Assembly: GCA_002479815.1 (NCBI GenBank)
Contig: DLPA01000046.1
Location: 9,319-23,932 of the forward strand
DNA from: a bacterium UBA7470
GTDB lineage: Bacteria > Pseudomonadota > Gammaproteobacteria > Burkholderiales > Burkholderiaceae_C
DNA: 14,614 nucleotides
Reading direction: 5' to 3'
The position numbers and the translations under genes were made by a program. This document shows positions 5,673 through 14,591 of the stretch, piece after piece. Position 1 is the first letter of the stretch. Each line of letters opens with the position of its first letter. Under the pieces are notes generated by a model. It had not been told where the DNA came from and did no database searches. It worked only from the letters and a program-made list of their open reading frames with translations.

Positions 5673-7385
5673 TCAATCGCCGCGCATGATCCAGCGTGCT
5701 GCTTTTTCGGCCATCATCAGCGTGGGGCTGTTGGTGTTGCCGCTGGTGATGGTGGGCATCGCGCCGGCATCGACCACGCGCAGGCCCTGAATCAGGCCGC
5801 CGCGCCCGTCGCGCACGCGCAGGTGCGCGTCCAGCACCGCAGCGGGGTTGGTATCCGCGCCCATGGCCGTCGTGCCCACGGGGTGAAAGATGGTGGTGGC
5901 GATGTCGCCCGCCAGCCGCACCAGCTCGTCGTCCGTTTGGTATTGCACACCTGGCTTATGCTCCTCGGGCTGAAAGCGGGCCAAGGCGGGTTGGGCGGCG
6001 ATGCGGCGCGTCAGGCGCAAGCTGTCTACCGCCACTTGCTGGTCTTCGGGGGTGGCTAAATAGTTGGGTTGGATGGCGGGCGCATCGGCGAAATGCGGGC
6101 TGCGAATGTGAACCGTCCCTCGGCTGGTGGGATTGAGGTTGCACACGCTGGCCGTGAACGCCGGAAAACGGTGCAAAGGCTCGCCAAAGGCATCCAAGCT
6201 CAGGGGTTGGACGTGGTACTCGATGTTGGGCCATGCTTGGGTGGGATCGCTGCGCGTGAAGGCCCCCAGTTGGCTGGGTGCCATGCTCATCGGACCAGAA
6301 CGCTTCCACGCATACTCCAGCCCGATTTTGGCCTTGCCCAGCCAAGAACTGGTCATCATGTTCAGCGTGTCTGCGCCTTGGACTTTGAACACCGAGCGAA
6401 TTTGCAAGTGATCCTGTAAATTGGCCCCGACCCCGGGCACATCGGCCAGCACGGGAATGCCATGCGCCTGCAACAAGGCCGCCGGCCCAATGCCCGAGAG
6501 CTGCAAAATTTGTGGACTGCCTATCGCGCCGGCGCTCAAAATCACTTGCTGCTTGGCTTGGGCACGAATCAACTCTTGGCCCGTCCACACCTCCACCCCC
6601 GTGCAGCGCAAGCGCCCATCGGCTTGCGTTTCAAGGATCAGGCGACTGACTTGCGCCGAAGTCCACAATTCAAAATTCGGTCTGCCGTAGCACTTGGGGC
6701 GCAAAAACGCTTTGGCGGTGTTCCAGCGCCAGCCGTCGCGTTGGTTCACTTCAAAGTAGCCCACCCCCTCGTTGCTGCCCGAGTTGAAGTCTGAGGTGGC
6801 GGGAATGCCCGCTTCTTGGGCGGCTTGGGCGAAGGCATCCAAAATGTCCCAGCGCAAGCGTTGGCGCTCGACACGCCATTCACCCCCTGCCTTGCGGTGG
6901 CGCATGACTTGTCCGTAGGTGCTCTCGTCGTTTTGCAGCAGGGGCGACAGCGTGCCTTTGGCACCATGTGTGTCGCTGGCGCCTTGGTGGTAGTCCTCAT
7001 GCAGCTTGAAATAGGGCAGGCTGTTGGCCCATGTCCATTCTTCATTGGCAGTCAGCTTGGCCCATTGATCGTAGTCGCGGGCCTGACCGCGCATATAAAT
7101 CATGCCATTGATGCTGGAGCAGCCTCCCAGGGTTTTGCCGCGCGGGTAGCGCAGTTGGCGACCGTTCAGTCCTGGATCAGGCTCGGTGTGATAGCGCCAG
7201 TCTGTGCGTGGATTGCCAATGCAGTATAAATAGCCCACAGGAATGTGAATCCAATGGTAGTCGTCTTTGCGTCCAGCCTCAATCAGGAGCACGCGGTGAG
7301 AGGCATCCGCAGACAAGCGATTGGCCAAGAGACAACCTGCTGTTCCTGCTCCTACGATAATGGTGTCAAACGTCAGTTCTTGCAT
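5673..7385 (-). CDS. GMC-family FAD-dependent oxidoreductase (choline/alcohol dehydrogenase-like)
   Basis: The 570-residue protein oxidises an alcohol group of unknown substrate with FAD. It has the FAD-binding GAGTAG (12-17) followed by the acidic end of the second strand (LLIEAG, 33-38). GMC signature 1 is RYPRGKTLGGCSSINGMIY (79-97) and signature 2 is GAIGSPQILQLSGIG (286-300). The C-terminal active site has HPVGTTAMG (His501) and SGNTNSPTLMMAEKAA (Asn550). All are intact and the length is normal for the family. There is no signal peptide or membrane segment, so it is cytosolic or peripheral. Relatives include choline, polyethylene-glycol and long-chain alcohol dehydrogenases. Without betB, betI or an aldehyde dehydrogenase nearby, choline is not favoured. 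It is divergent from the c-di-GMP enzyme gene across 104 bp. The ribosome site is poor (GGA about 10 bp upstream). Confidence 0.88.
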   Translation of the reverse strand: MQELTFDTIIVGAGTAGCLLANRLSADASHRVLLIEAGRKDDYHWIHIPVGYLYCIGNPRTDWRYHTEPDPGLNGRQLRYPRGKTLGGCSSINGMIYMRGQARDYDQWAKLTANEEWTWANSLPYFKLHEDYHQGASDTHGAKGTLSPLLQNDESTYGQVMRHRKAGGEWRVERQRLRWDILDAFAQAAQEAGIPATSDFNSGSNEGVGYFEVNQRDGWRWNTAKAFLRPKCYGRPNFELWTSAQVSRLILETQADGRLRCTGVEVWTGQELIRAQAKQQVILSAGAIGSPQILQLSGIGPAALLQAHGIPVLADVPGVGANLQDHLQIRSVFKVQGADTLNMMTSSWLGKAKIGLEYAWKRSGPMSMAPSQLGAFTRSDPTQAWPNIEYHVQPLSLDAFGEPLHRFPAFTASVCNLNPTSRGTVHIRSPHFADAPAIQPNYLATPEDQQVAVDSLRLTRRIAAQPALARFQPEEHKPGVQYQTDDELVRLAGDIATTIFHPVGTTAMGADTNPAAVLDAHLRVRDGRGGLIQGLRVVDAGAMPTITSGNTNSPTLMMAEKAARWIMRGD

Positions 7386-7489
7386 GTGTTGAGTTCCAGT
7401 TTATTCATGCTGATTCAGATCATATTTACCTGCGAACGCAAAAACCACTGCACGGCGTGTGACACCTCTGCATTACATTTCGGGCTGCT

Positions 7490-10447
7490 ATGACCTCATC
7501 GCCCCCCATTATCAACATCGCACACGCTCGGTCTCACCGTCACCTCGTGCAGATCGCTTTGACATTGGGGGTCGCAGCAGCCTACGCGTTGAGCGGGTGG
7601 GTGTCTTTGCAAATCGGCGTCACCCCTTACCAAGTCTCGTGGGTGTTCATTCCTGCAGGCATCGCTTTAGGTGCTGCCTTGGCCGGACCGTCTTGTGTAT
7701 TGGGCGGTATTGCGGCAGGGTCGCTCATCGTGCAACTGTTGGCGTTGGGGGCTGTCACCCGTTGGGTGAGCGAGTGGGAAATACTCATCATCGCGCCACT
7801 GGGAGCGACTTTACAAGCGTACCTCAGCGCCAAGGCCATACGGCACTGGAGTGCTTATCCCAGCCATTGGGATGATCCCCTGCGCAGTCTTTTGTTTTTA
7901 TTGGTGCTGATTCCGCTGGGGCACACGCTCAATGCGACGGTCTCCGTCTTCACCCTCGTCAACCATGGCACGATCGACACCCAAGAGGCATGGACAGCAT
8001 GGGCCGCCTGGTGGCTGGGCGATACCTTAGGCGCGGTGCTGCTGACGCCCATCGCCTTGGTCTCGTTCGGACAACCACGCCACATTTGGTGGCCACGGTG
8101 GAAAACGCTGGCCTTGCCCATGAGCATTGCTTTGGTGGTGGTAGTCGTTGTTTTTTTGCAAATTCAAACGCGCGAGCACAACGCCCTAGAGCTGGCGTTT
8201 GAACAGCAAAGCAAGACCTTGACGGAACGCTTGCAGCGCCGATTGGATGCGCAAACCGATGCGACGATCGCTGTCGCGCGGGTCATGGAAGTGATGCAGT
8301 CGCACGACGCCTCACACTTTCAAAAAACCACCGCAGGTTGGCTGGAGCGCTATCCTGGGATGCAAAATTTTGGGTGGAGTCCCTTGGTGACCGCCGCCCA
8401 GCGGCCCGCGTTTGAACGCCTGGCCGCAGAGGCCTTTCGAATGCCCTACACCATTTTAGGTCGCAACGCAGAAGGACACACCTTCACCGCCCCTGACGCA
8501 CCGACCTACCTGCCACTTCGCTATGTAGAACCGTTGCAGGGCAATCGCAGCGCTTTGGGCGTCGATGTGTGGGCACTGCCCAGCACGGCACAAGCGGTCA
8601 AGAGAACCATTGCCAGTGGTCTTCCTCAGGCCACCGAAGGTTTTCGCTTGGTGCAAGAGTCGGGCGAGCAGCGTGGTGTGGTGCTGTATCTGGCGGTTCA
8701 CCACAATGGCTCGTCATCGGCGTTCAGCCCTGAAGGTCATGTGCTGGGCGTGGTATCTGCTGTGTTCAGAATGGATGACGTACTTGAAGCGACCGTGGGT
8801 GCGATCACGCAGCAAGGCCTTCACCCCTGTTTGCTCGACCCAGGCGCACGCAACGATCGGCAGTGGCTGGCAGGCGTACCTAAGTGCGACAGCAAGGCAG
8901 CTCAAACCGCGACTTTTTTCAGCTCCTTGCCCGTACAGTTTGGGGAAAGAACCTGGCTCTTCCAAATTGCAGCAGACCGCAGCTTTGTGCAGCACAGTCG
9001 TAATTGGGGCACATGGGCTGTATTGGGGTTCACGTTGGTGGTGGTGGCCCTGCTGGGGTCTTTCTTATTGGTCGTCAGTGGACACAACCGCCGAATAGAA
9101 GCGTTGGTTGAGCAGCGCACCTTAGAGTTAGCCCGCATCAACTCTGGCTTGCAAGAGATGGCGTTGTTCGACCCTTTGACTGGTTTGGCCAACCGCTTGC
9201 ACTGGATGAACGAGGCCCGTAAAGCCCTGGACGCAGCGCAACGGCATGGCGACCATTTGGCTGTCGCCTTCATTGACTTGGATCACTTCAAAGAAGTCAA
9301 CGACACCCATGGTCACCACGCGGGAGACTTGCTGCTCCAGTCGGTCTCGCAGCGCCTGCAATCGTGCCTACGCTCGCATGACTTGATGGCCCGCCAAGGC
9401 GGTGACGAGTTTGTGGTCTTACTGAACCGCTTGCGCAGCCGAGACGATGCGGCAGCAGTGGCTCAGAAAATGGTGCACGTGCTCAGCGAACCGTTCAACC
9501 TCAAAGACCGTGTGCTGCGCATCTCCGCCAGCGTGGGGCTGGAGTGGTTTGAAGGCGGTCCTGAAGACCTTGAAACCTTGCTGCGCCATGCCGATGTCGC
9601 CATGTACCGCGCCAAAGCTGCTGGACGCAACGACTGGTGCTTTTTCCGTCCTGACATGGACCAGTCTGCGACCCAAAAACTGCTGGTCGAAGGCGGGTTG
9701 CGACGCGCAATTGCCAAAGACGAACTGCAATTGCACTACCAACCCCAAGTCGATTGCAGCACAGGGGCAATCGTCGGTGCAGAAGCATTGGTGCGCTGGC
9801 ATCACCACGTGCTGGGCCTCTTGACACCAGATCGTTTCATTCCGCAGGCCGAGAACACCGGTCAAATGGAAGAGTTGGGCGGTTGGGTATTGCGCCGGGC
9901 TTGTGAACAATGGGTCAAATGGACAGCGATGGGGCTGAACGCCAAGCTCGCCGTGAACGTGTCCGCCACCGAGTTTGCCCGCCCGACTTTTGTGCCACGC
10001 TTGCGTCAGATTTTGCAAGACACCGGCTTGAACCCTATGATGCTAGAGCTGGAAATCACAGAAACGGCGCTGATGAAGGCGTTTCCCGAACTCACCGAAC
10101 AGCTCGAGGCGATTGCCAGCATGGGCATCCACCTGTCGTTGGATGATTTTGGCACGGGTTACTCCAGCTTGGGCTACCTCAAACGCTTGCCCCTGCATCG
10201 CATCAAAATTGATCGCTCTTTCGTGCGCGATGTGCCCGGCAATAAAGAAGATGAAGCCATCGTGAAAGCCACCCTCTCGATGGCGCACGCGCTGGGTCTC
10301 GAAGTGGTCGCGGAAGGTGTGGAACGCCCACAGCAGCGCGATTACTTAGACAGCTTGGATTGCGATCAAATTCAAGGCTGGTGGGTAGCGAGGCCGATGG
10401 ATGCGGCCATGTTTGAAACATGGTGGCAACGGCAGCACAAGCTCTAA
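7490..10447 (+). CDS. Membrane-bound c-di-GMP enzyme: MASE1-CHASE-GGDEF-EAL
   Basis: The 985-residue protein begins with a MASE1-like block of several membrane segments (about 20-225). A periplasmic CHASE-like sensor follows (about 226-505, with NFGWSPLV, PLRYVEPLQGNRSALGVDV and GVVLYLAV), then a membrane segment (507-531) and a short linker helix. The GGDEF domain (about 560-718) has GGDEF at 637-641 and the inhibitory I-site RSHD at 628-631, five residues before it. The EAL domain (about 735-980) has EAL at 765-767, VNVSATEF, ELEITE, DDFGTGYSS, KIDRSF and AEGVE; the usual QGYYFSRP is QGWWVARP. By family knowledge both cyclase and phosphodiesterase residues are present, so either activity is possible. 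Ligands of MASE1 and CHASE are unknown. The start ATG has only a weak ribosome site. Confidence 0.92.
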   Translation: MTSSPPIINIAHARSHRHLVQIALTLGVAAAYALSGWVSLQIGVTPYQVSWVFIPAGIALGAALAGPSCVLGGIAAGSLIVQLLALGAVTRWVSEWEILIIAPLGATLQAYLSAKAIRHWSAYPSHWDDPLRSLLFLLVLIPLGHTLNATVSVFTLVNHGTIDTQEAWTAWAAWWLGDTLGAVLLTPIALVSFGQPRHIWWPRWKTLALPMSIALVVVVVVFLQIQTREHNALELAFEQQSKTLTERLQRRLDAQTDATIAVARVMEVMQSHDASHFQKTTAGWLERYPGMQNFGWSPLVTAAQRPAFERLAAEAFRMPYTILGRNAEGHTFTAPDAPTYLPLRYVEPLQGNRSALGVDVWALPSTAQAVKRTIASGLPQATEGFRLVQESGEQRGVVLYLAVHHNGSSSAFSPEGHVLGVVSAVFRMDDVLEATVGAITQQGLHPCLLDPGARNDRQWLAGVPKCDSKAAQTATFFSSLPVQFGERTWLFQIAADRSFVQHSRNWGTWAVLGFTLVVVALLGSFLLVVSGHNRRIEALVEQRTLELARINSGLQEMALFDPLTGLANRLHWMNEARKALDAAQRHGDHLAVAFIDLDHFKEVNDTHGHHAGDLLLQSVSQRLQSCLRSHDLMARQGGDEFVVLLNRLRSRDDAAAVAQKMVHVLSEPFNLKDRVLRISASVGLEWFEGGPEDLETLLRHADVAMYRAKAAGRNDWCFFRPDMDQSATQKLLVEGGLRRAIAKDELQLHYQPQVDCSTGAIVGAEALVRWHHHVLGLLTPDRFIPQAENTGQMEELGGWVLRRACEQWVKWTAMGLNAKLAVNVSATEFARPTFVPRLRQILQDTGLNPMMLELEITETALMKAFPELTEQLEAIASMGIHLSLDDFGTGYSSLGYLKRLPLHRIKIDRSFVRDVPGNKEDEAIVKATLSMAHALGLEVVAEGVERPQQRDYLDSLDCDQIQGWWVARPMDAAMFETWWQRQHKL

Positions 10448-10465
10448 GCCAGCCCAACGCCCTCG

Positions 10466-12754
10466 TCAAAGCGTCGCCAAGGCCGCACGCACCTCTTTGA
10501 CGCTCAACAACTCTGTCAACACCAGTGGCGGCTTGCCCGGGCGGTAGAGCACATACGTCGGCACCCCACTGCGCCCGACCGCTGCCAAGGCTTGTGTGAT
10601 GGCAGGGTCGCGGCGCGTCCAATCTGCCCGCAACAGATGCACTTGTCGCTGCGCAAAGTCTGCCAGCAAGGACGCATCTGCCAAGGTGCTTTGCTTGTTG
10701 AACTGACAGGTCACGCACCATGCCGCCGTAAAGTCCACAAACACCGCTTGCCCATCGGCTTGCAAAGCCGACACTCGCTCAAGCGACCACGCTTGCCACT
10801 GGTGCTGCGGGGCAGACCCCACCGCCGCAGGCCGCGTGTCCTGTATCGAGGTGGGCAACTCGGCCAGCATCAGGGGGCCCAGCCGCACCACCAACACCAC
10901 CCCACACAAGGCCGCCACCGCCATCAGCCACCGCCGCACATGTCCAGCCGCTTGTGCCCACGCCCAGATAAGCCATGCCAAGTTCACCAACAGCAACAAC
11001 AAGGCCGCCGCCCCATTCATGCCTGATTGCTGGCCCAAGACCCACACCAGCCACACCACCGTGGCAAACATCGGAAAGGCCATCAACTGTTTGAACGTGT
11101 GCATCCACGCCCCCGGTCTGGGCAAGGCGTGCGCCACCGCAGGCCACCAACTCGCCGCCAGATAAGGCACGGCCATGCCCACCCCAATGGCCGCGAATAC
11201 CGCCAACGCCTGCGCCGCTGGTAAGCCCATCGCAAACCCCAAAGAAGCCCCCATGAAAGGAGCGGTACACGGCGAGGCCACCGCCGTTGCCAACACCCCT
11301 GTCAAAAACGCATCCACTGCCGGATGCTTGGCCTGTAAGCTGGCCACCGAGCTGGGCAAGACGCTGCCGAACTCAAACATCCCGACCAGGTTCAACCCAA
11401 TCAATGTGAACAACACCGCCAAAGCCGCGACCACCGCAGGCGATTGCAATTGAAAGCCCCACCCCAACTGCTCCCCCGCGCCACGCAGCGCCACCAACAA
11501 GCCCCCCAGTGCCATAAATGAGAGCACCACCCCCACGGTATAAGCCAGGCCCGATCGCCGATGCAGGCGACGTGTCTGTGCAGCATCGCCGCCTGTGAGC
11601 TGCGTAAACGCCAAGACCTTGATCGCCAAGACCGGAAACACACAAGGCATCAAATTCAGAATCAGCCCCCCCACAAAAGCCCCCAACAACACCAGCCACC
11701 AGCTTGACTGCGCGCCAGACGGCCTTGCTTGCTGCGCTTGTTGATCGAGGGCAGCCTGCAACGCCGGACTCACTTCAGCCGCCTGCGTGACCACAGGCCA
11801 AGTGCCACCCACAGCCAACTCTAAGCGCACACCTGCCGCTGCCGCTTGCCCGTGCGCCAATCCCTGCTGTGCGCCTAGCACGACGGGCAAGACGGTGGGA
11901 CTGGCTTGCCTGTCCTCACTCAAAGGCAAACGGGCATGCCAAGTCCCCCCCTCCCAGCGTTGTTGCCAAGGCGCACCAGGCTGAATGATGGCGGGGGTTT
12001 CAGGAAAAATCTCTAACGACTGGCCTTGCCACTCTTTAGGCAAATCGGCACTCACTACCGATAAAAATGGGGCTTCTACACTGGCGCTGGAGGCGCTGGC
12101 GTTTCGCTTTTTCGGCTGTGCGGCCAGTGCCCCGTCAAACACCGGCCCATGCAGGGCCGTGGCCGATTGGGTGGGAATGCTCAGGGCAAAACGCCCTTCC
12201 TCAGGCAAGCACTCGGTGCGGCAGACCAACCAATTGGCCTCCAGCTTGATGTCCAACTTGGGTACTTGCTGCCACTGGGCGCTGACGGTCAGGGGCACGG
12301 GCAACAGCACCGTCCCGTCATAGCCGTAATTGGCCAAAGACCCCAAAGGAAATTTTTTGGGCGTGGGCCATGCCACTGCGCCGACCTCAATGCCCACTGG
12401 TACTTGCCACACCAATTCGGTGGGCAAGCCCGAATCGCCCGGATTTTTCCAATACGTATGCCAGTCTTGGGCGTGCTGCAATCGCAAGCCTACCCAGACG
12501 GTCTGTCCGACAGACACGCCTTGGGGCGCATGCGCCAACAGCTCTGCCGTGACTTGCTCACTGCTGACGCGGTGGCTGACCGCAGGCCCCAATAAACCCG
12601 TGACTTGTGCCCCAGCAGCATGGGGCAAGCACCACAGCCCGAACACAGTCCACATCGTCCACACCAGTCGGACTTGGAAGACACGTGCTGCGCGTGTGGA
12701 GACGCGTCTGAAAAACTCACGCCACAAAGCAAAAAAGATCGACATAAGGCACAT
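10466..12754 (-). CDS. ScsB/DsbD-type protein-disulfide reductase (membrane electron shuttle)
   Basis: This protein moves electrons from cytoplasmic thioredoxin across the inner membrane to periplasmic partners. The 762 residues comprise an N-terminal signal/anchor (about 29-48, ending PHAAGA) and a periplasmic domain with WHTYWKNPGDSG (98-109) and a C-x3-C pair (Cys178, Cys182, LVCRTECLP). A DsbD/CcdA-like membrane part has Cys371 in NLMPCVFP and Cys496 in VASPCTAP. The C-terminal thioredoxin domain has WCVTC (679-683). All six redox cysteines expected of the three-step relay are present. The WHTYWKNPGDSG block resembles ScsB more than E. coli DsbD. The start is uncertain: ATG at 12752-12754 or 12743-12745, neither with a good ribosome site. 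Its stop is 18 bp from that of the c-di-GMP enzyme gene, with no obvious terminator. Confidence 0.88.
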   Translation of the reverse strand: MCLMSIFFALWREFFRRVSTRAARVFQVRLVWTMWTVFGLWCLPHAAGAQVTGLLGPAVSHRVSSEQVTAELLAHAPQGVSVGQTVWVGLRLQHAQDWHTYWKNPGDSGLPTELVWQVPVGIEVGAVAWPTPKKFPLGSLANYGYDGTVLLPVPLTVSAQWQQVPKLDIKLEANWLVCRTECLPEEGRFALSIPTQSATALHGPVFDGALAAQPKKRNASASSASVEAPFLSVVSADLPKEWQGQSLEIFPETPAIIQPGAPWQQRWEGGTWHARLPLSEDRQASPTVLPVVLGAQQGLAHGQAAAAGVRLELAVGGTWPVVTQAAEVSPALQAALDQQAQQARPSGAQSSWWLVLLGAFVGGLILNLMPCVFPVLAIKVLAFTQLTGGDAAQTRRLHRRSGLAYTVGVVLSFMALGGLLVALRGAGEQLGWGFQLQSPAVVAALAVLFTLIGLNLVGMFEFGSVLPSSVASLQAKHPAVDAFLTGVLATAVASPCTAPFMGASLGFAMGLPAAQALAVFAAIGVGMAVPYLAASWWPAVAHALPRPGAWMHTFKQLMAFPMFATVVWLVWVLGQQSGMNGAAALLLLLVNLAWLIWAWAQAAGHVRRWLMAVAALCGVVLVVRLGPLMLAELPTSIQDTRPAAVGSAPQHQWQAWSLERVSALQADGQAVFVDFTAAWCVTCQFNKQSTLADASLLADFAQRQVHLLRADWTRRDPAITQALAAVGRSGVPTYVLYRPGKPPLVLTELLSVKEVRAALATL

Positions 12755-12829
12755 TCAACACCATTAAAAAACCGACAGCAGTTCGAATAGGATCCACAGA
12801 CTGCGCAGAGCCACCCTCGGAAAGAAGCC

Positions 12830-12847
12830 TGTCATGCACCGCTGACA
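12830..12847. promoter_or_regulatory. Small dyad TGTCA-N8-TGACA in a divergent promoter region
   Basis: TGTCA (12830-12834) and TGACA (12843-12847) form a perfect 5-bp dyad with an 8-bp spacer. It sits between the divergent disulfide-reductase and TPR-protein genes, where an operator would be expected. No regulator is identified, and arms of this length also occur by chance. Confidence 0.2.
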
Positions 12848-12870
12848 TAGGCTCAGGCACAATCCTTGCG

Positions 12871-12901
12871 GGTGCATTGGCGGCAGATGACCAATTGCAC
12901 C
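12871..12901 (+). promoter_or_regulatory. Hairpin in the leader of the TPR-like protein gene
   Basis: GGTGCATTGG (12871-12880) pairs with CCAATTGCACC (12891-12901) over 10 bp with one bulged T and a 10-nt loop. It ends 22 bp before the ribosome site at 12924 and 33 bp before the start codon. No T-run follows on either strand, so it is not a standard terminator. It may be a stabilising leader hairpin or an operator dyad. Confidence 0.4.
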
Positions 12902-12923
12902 ACAAAGAAATGAGGACAAGATT

Positions 12924-12929
12924 AGGAGA
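12924..12929 (+). promoter_or_regulatory. Ribosome binding site of the TPR-like protein gene
   Basis: AGGAGA lies 5 bp before the ATG at 12935 and fixes this start. It is one of the best ribosome sites in the window. Confidence 0.7.
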
Positions 12930-12934
12930 CAAAA

Positions 12935-13711
12935 ATGGCCAAATGGGTTCCTTTCCCAAACGCCGGAGAATTTGCATACACCACGGCATCCCTTCAAAAG
13001 CACTGGACACGCTTGCATGCAGGCGACTGCGAGCCAATGCCACAAACCTCACCGCAGTGGGAGGCATGGATGCACTTTCACAATGGAGAGTTTCAACGCG
13101 CCGTCGAGCTGGGTTTGAGCGCAGGCGGATGTGGTATCAACGCGGCCAACAAAGCCACTTGCATTTACGCGACCTATTTAGAACCCAATGAACAGCATCG
13201 GCTGGAGTTGTTTCTAGAAGTCGCAGAACGAGCGCCGGCGTTGCAGCGTGCCACCCCTCAAGCGCCCAATGCGTGGTACTGGGAGGCGTATGCACTGGGT
13301 CGATACAGCCAAGGCATCAGCGTCACCCGCGCGTTGGCGGAAGGTTTGGGTACGCGCGTTCGTAAAGCCTTAGAAACCACCATTAAACTCGCCCCCAGAC
13401 ACGCAGATGCGCATCTGGCCTTGGCCGCTTTCCATGCGGAGGTGATCGACAAATTGGGTGCGTTGGTGGGCGGCATGACGTATGGCGCCCGCAAAGACGT
13501 GGGCCTGCGCTTGTATCGCACCGCGCTGAGCCTCAACCCGCATTCGGCCATCACCATGATGGAATATGCCAACGGCCTGGTCATGCTGGAGGGAGATAAA
13601 CGCATGGCAGAAGCCTCCAAACTGTACGAAGATGCGGCAGCATGCCAACCCGCAGATGCCATGGAGCGCCTAGACGTGGAAATGGCCAAAGCCGAACTCC
13701 AAGAAGGCTGA
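12935..13711 (+). CDS. TPR-like cytoplasmic protein of unknown function
   Basis: The 258-residue protein has no signal peptide or membrane segment. Its second half looks like helical TPR-type repeats: RVRKALETTIKLAPRHADAHLALAAFHAEV (about 141-170), GLRLYRTALSLNPHSAITMMEYANGLVML (about 190-218) and AEASKLYEDAAACQPADAMERLDVEMA (about 225-251). The A/P spacing (KLAP, SLNP, ACQP) is typical of the repeat end. The linking segment HAEVIDKLGALVGGMTYGARKD and the WYWEAYALGRYSQG motif (114-125) look conserved in Burkholderiales homologues as I recall them. TPR folds usually bind other proteins; the partner is unknown. The gene is divergent from the disulfide-reductase gene and followed after 103 bp by the exported-protein gene, with no clear terminator between them, so co-transcription is possible. 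Confidence 0.8.
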   Translation: MAKWVPFPNAGEFAYTTASLQKHWTRLHAGDCEPMPQTSPQWEAWMHFHNGEFQRAVELGLSAGGCGINAANKATCIYATYLEPNEQHRLELFLEVAERAPALQRATPQAPNAWYWEAYALGRYSQGISVTRALAEGLGTRVRKALETTIKLAPRHADAHLALAAFHAEVIDKLGALVGGMTYGARKDVGLRLYRTALSLNPHSAITMMEYANGLVMLEGDKRMAEASKLYEDAAACQPADAMERLDVEMAKAELQEG

Positions 13712-13814
13712 AGACCCCACATGACGTTGAACCGTCGGAAACATCAGCGTCAAGGACCATGCCCAGAATGACGGCGTATCCTCATTTTTTTGTTGTTCTT
13801 TTATAGGAGTTGTG

Positions 13815-14525
13815 ATGTCTTTGCTGCGCACACTGATGACCGCTGGTTTGGTGGTTGGCTTGAACGGTTCTTTGTGGGCTCAAGGAGTCCAAGTCACCGA
13901 CCCACCGCTCGAGCACCACTTCGGGAAAATTCCACTTGGGGCAACATATGCGACCCAATATTTTTCCGTGTTCAACTACACCGCTGCGCCCGTCACGTTG
14001 GGGCGCCTGCACGTCAGCAATGCCATGGTCACTTGCACGGCGCTGGGCTGCCCTGTGGTGTCGGCCAGTGATTTCACACTGGCCGACGGATCTGCAGATG
14101 GATGCAGCGGCAAAACCCTTGCACCCCAAGAAGGCTGCTCCAGTCTGGTTCACTTCGTACCCAAGGCGGCAGGTTCCCGTACGGCGTTGCTGGAAGTGCC
14201 AGTGACTGGCGCTGCGCCTGTCAGCCGCACCCTCTCTGGCACAGGCGTGTCCCATCCTTCAGATTGCGTCATGGACTGGGCCGAGCGCAGCTTTCCGACA
14301 CTCCTGACGCAGGGCACCAGCACCTTTGTGACGGGCCCGTTCTTGGTGCGCTGCTATCAGGGGGGGACTTTGTGTGTCGGTGCAGATGCTGCACTGCCGA
14401 CCTTTGCACCAGCCAGCGTGTACACCTACATCGGCGGACAACTCAAACGGCAAAGCAGCTTGGCAGAGTTGGCTGCACTGGCCACACAGCTTGACGGCAG
14501 CAAGCGATGCAATCAGAGCGACTGA
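13815..14525 (+). CDS. Exported two-domain protein: ASH/choice-of-anchor-D-like domain plus C-terminal WAE domain
   Basis: The 236-residue product has a signal peptide (hydrophobic to about residue 20, likely cut after LWA at 22). Residues 30-144 resemble the beta-sandwich ASH or choice-of-anchor-D group: FGKIPLGATYATQYFSVFNYTAAPVTLG, then DFTLADG, CSGKTLAPQEGCSSLVHFVPKAAGSRTALLEV and ending SGTG. Residues 150-222 form a second unit with DCVMDWAERSFPTLL, VRCYQGGTLCVGAD and VYTYIGGQL. I recall such WAE-and-YP units at the C-termini of secreted Burkholderiales proteins. Eight cysteines suggest disulfides, so the neighbouring disulfide reductase could matter for folding; that link is inference. 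ATG at 13815 is chosen because AGGAG lies 5 bp upstream; GTG at 13812 is too close. No function is known to me. Confidence 0.72.
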   Translation: MSLLRTLMTAGLVVGLNGSLWAQGVQVTDPPLEHHFGKIPLGATYATQYFSVFNYTAAPVTLGRLHVSNAMVTCTALGCPVVSASDFTLADGSADGCSGKTLAPQEGCSSLVHFVPKAAGSRTALLEVPVTGAAPVSRTLSGTGVSHPSDCVMDWAERSFPTLLTQGTSTFVTGPFLVRCYQGGTLCVGADAALPTFAPASVYTYIGGQLKRQSSLAELAALATQLDGSKRCNQSD

Positions 14526-14591
14526 GTTTTGAGGCGCGTTGGGGAGATATGTGGCTGTGAGGCCAGGAAAGTGCGTCTTGCAGCACTGAGA

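Noticed and set aside
5598..6059. Open frame starting in the end repeat of element 2 (plus strand, begins MRKQL)
   Set aside because: It starts at TTG in the same repeat and then runs antisense through the GMC oxidoreductase gene; composition is that of a shadow frame.
9419..10018. Antisense frame of about 200 codons within the GGDEF-EAL gene
   Set aside because: The sense strand encodes fully conserved catalytic motifs over the same bases; no independent evidence for the antisense frame.
11400..11700. GTGAGCTGCGTAAACGCC near 11596, similar to the repeat-element end
   Set aside because: It lies within the membrane domain of the disulfide-reductase gene, has no partner inverted repeat and encodes normal protein sequence.
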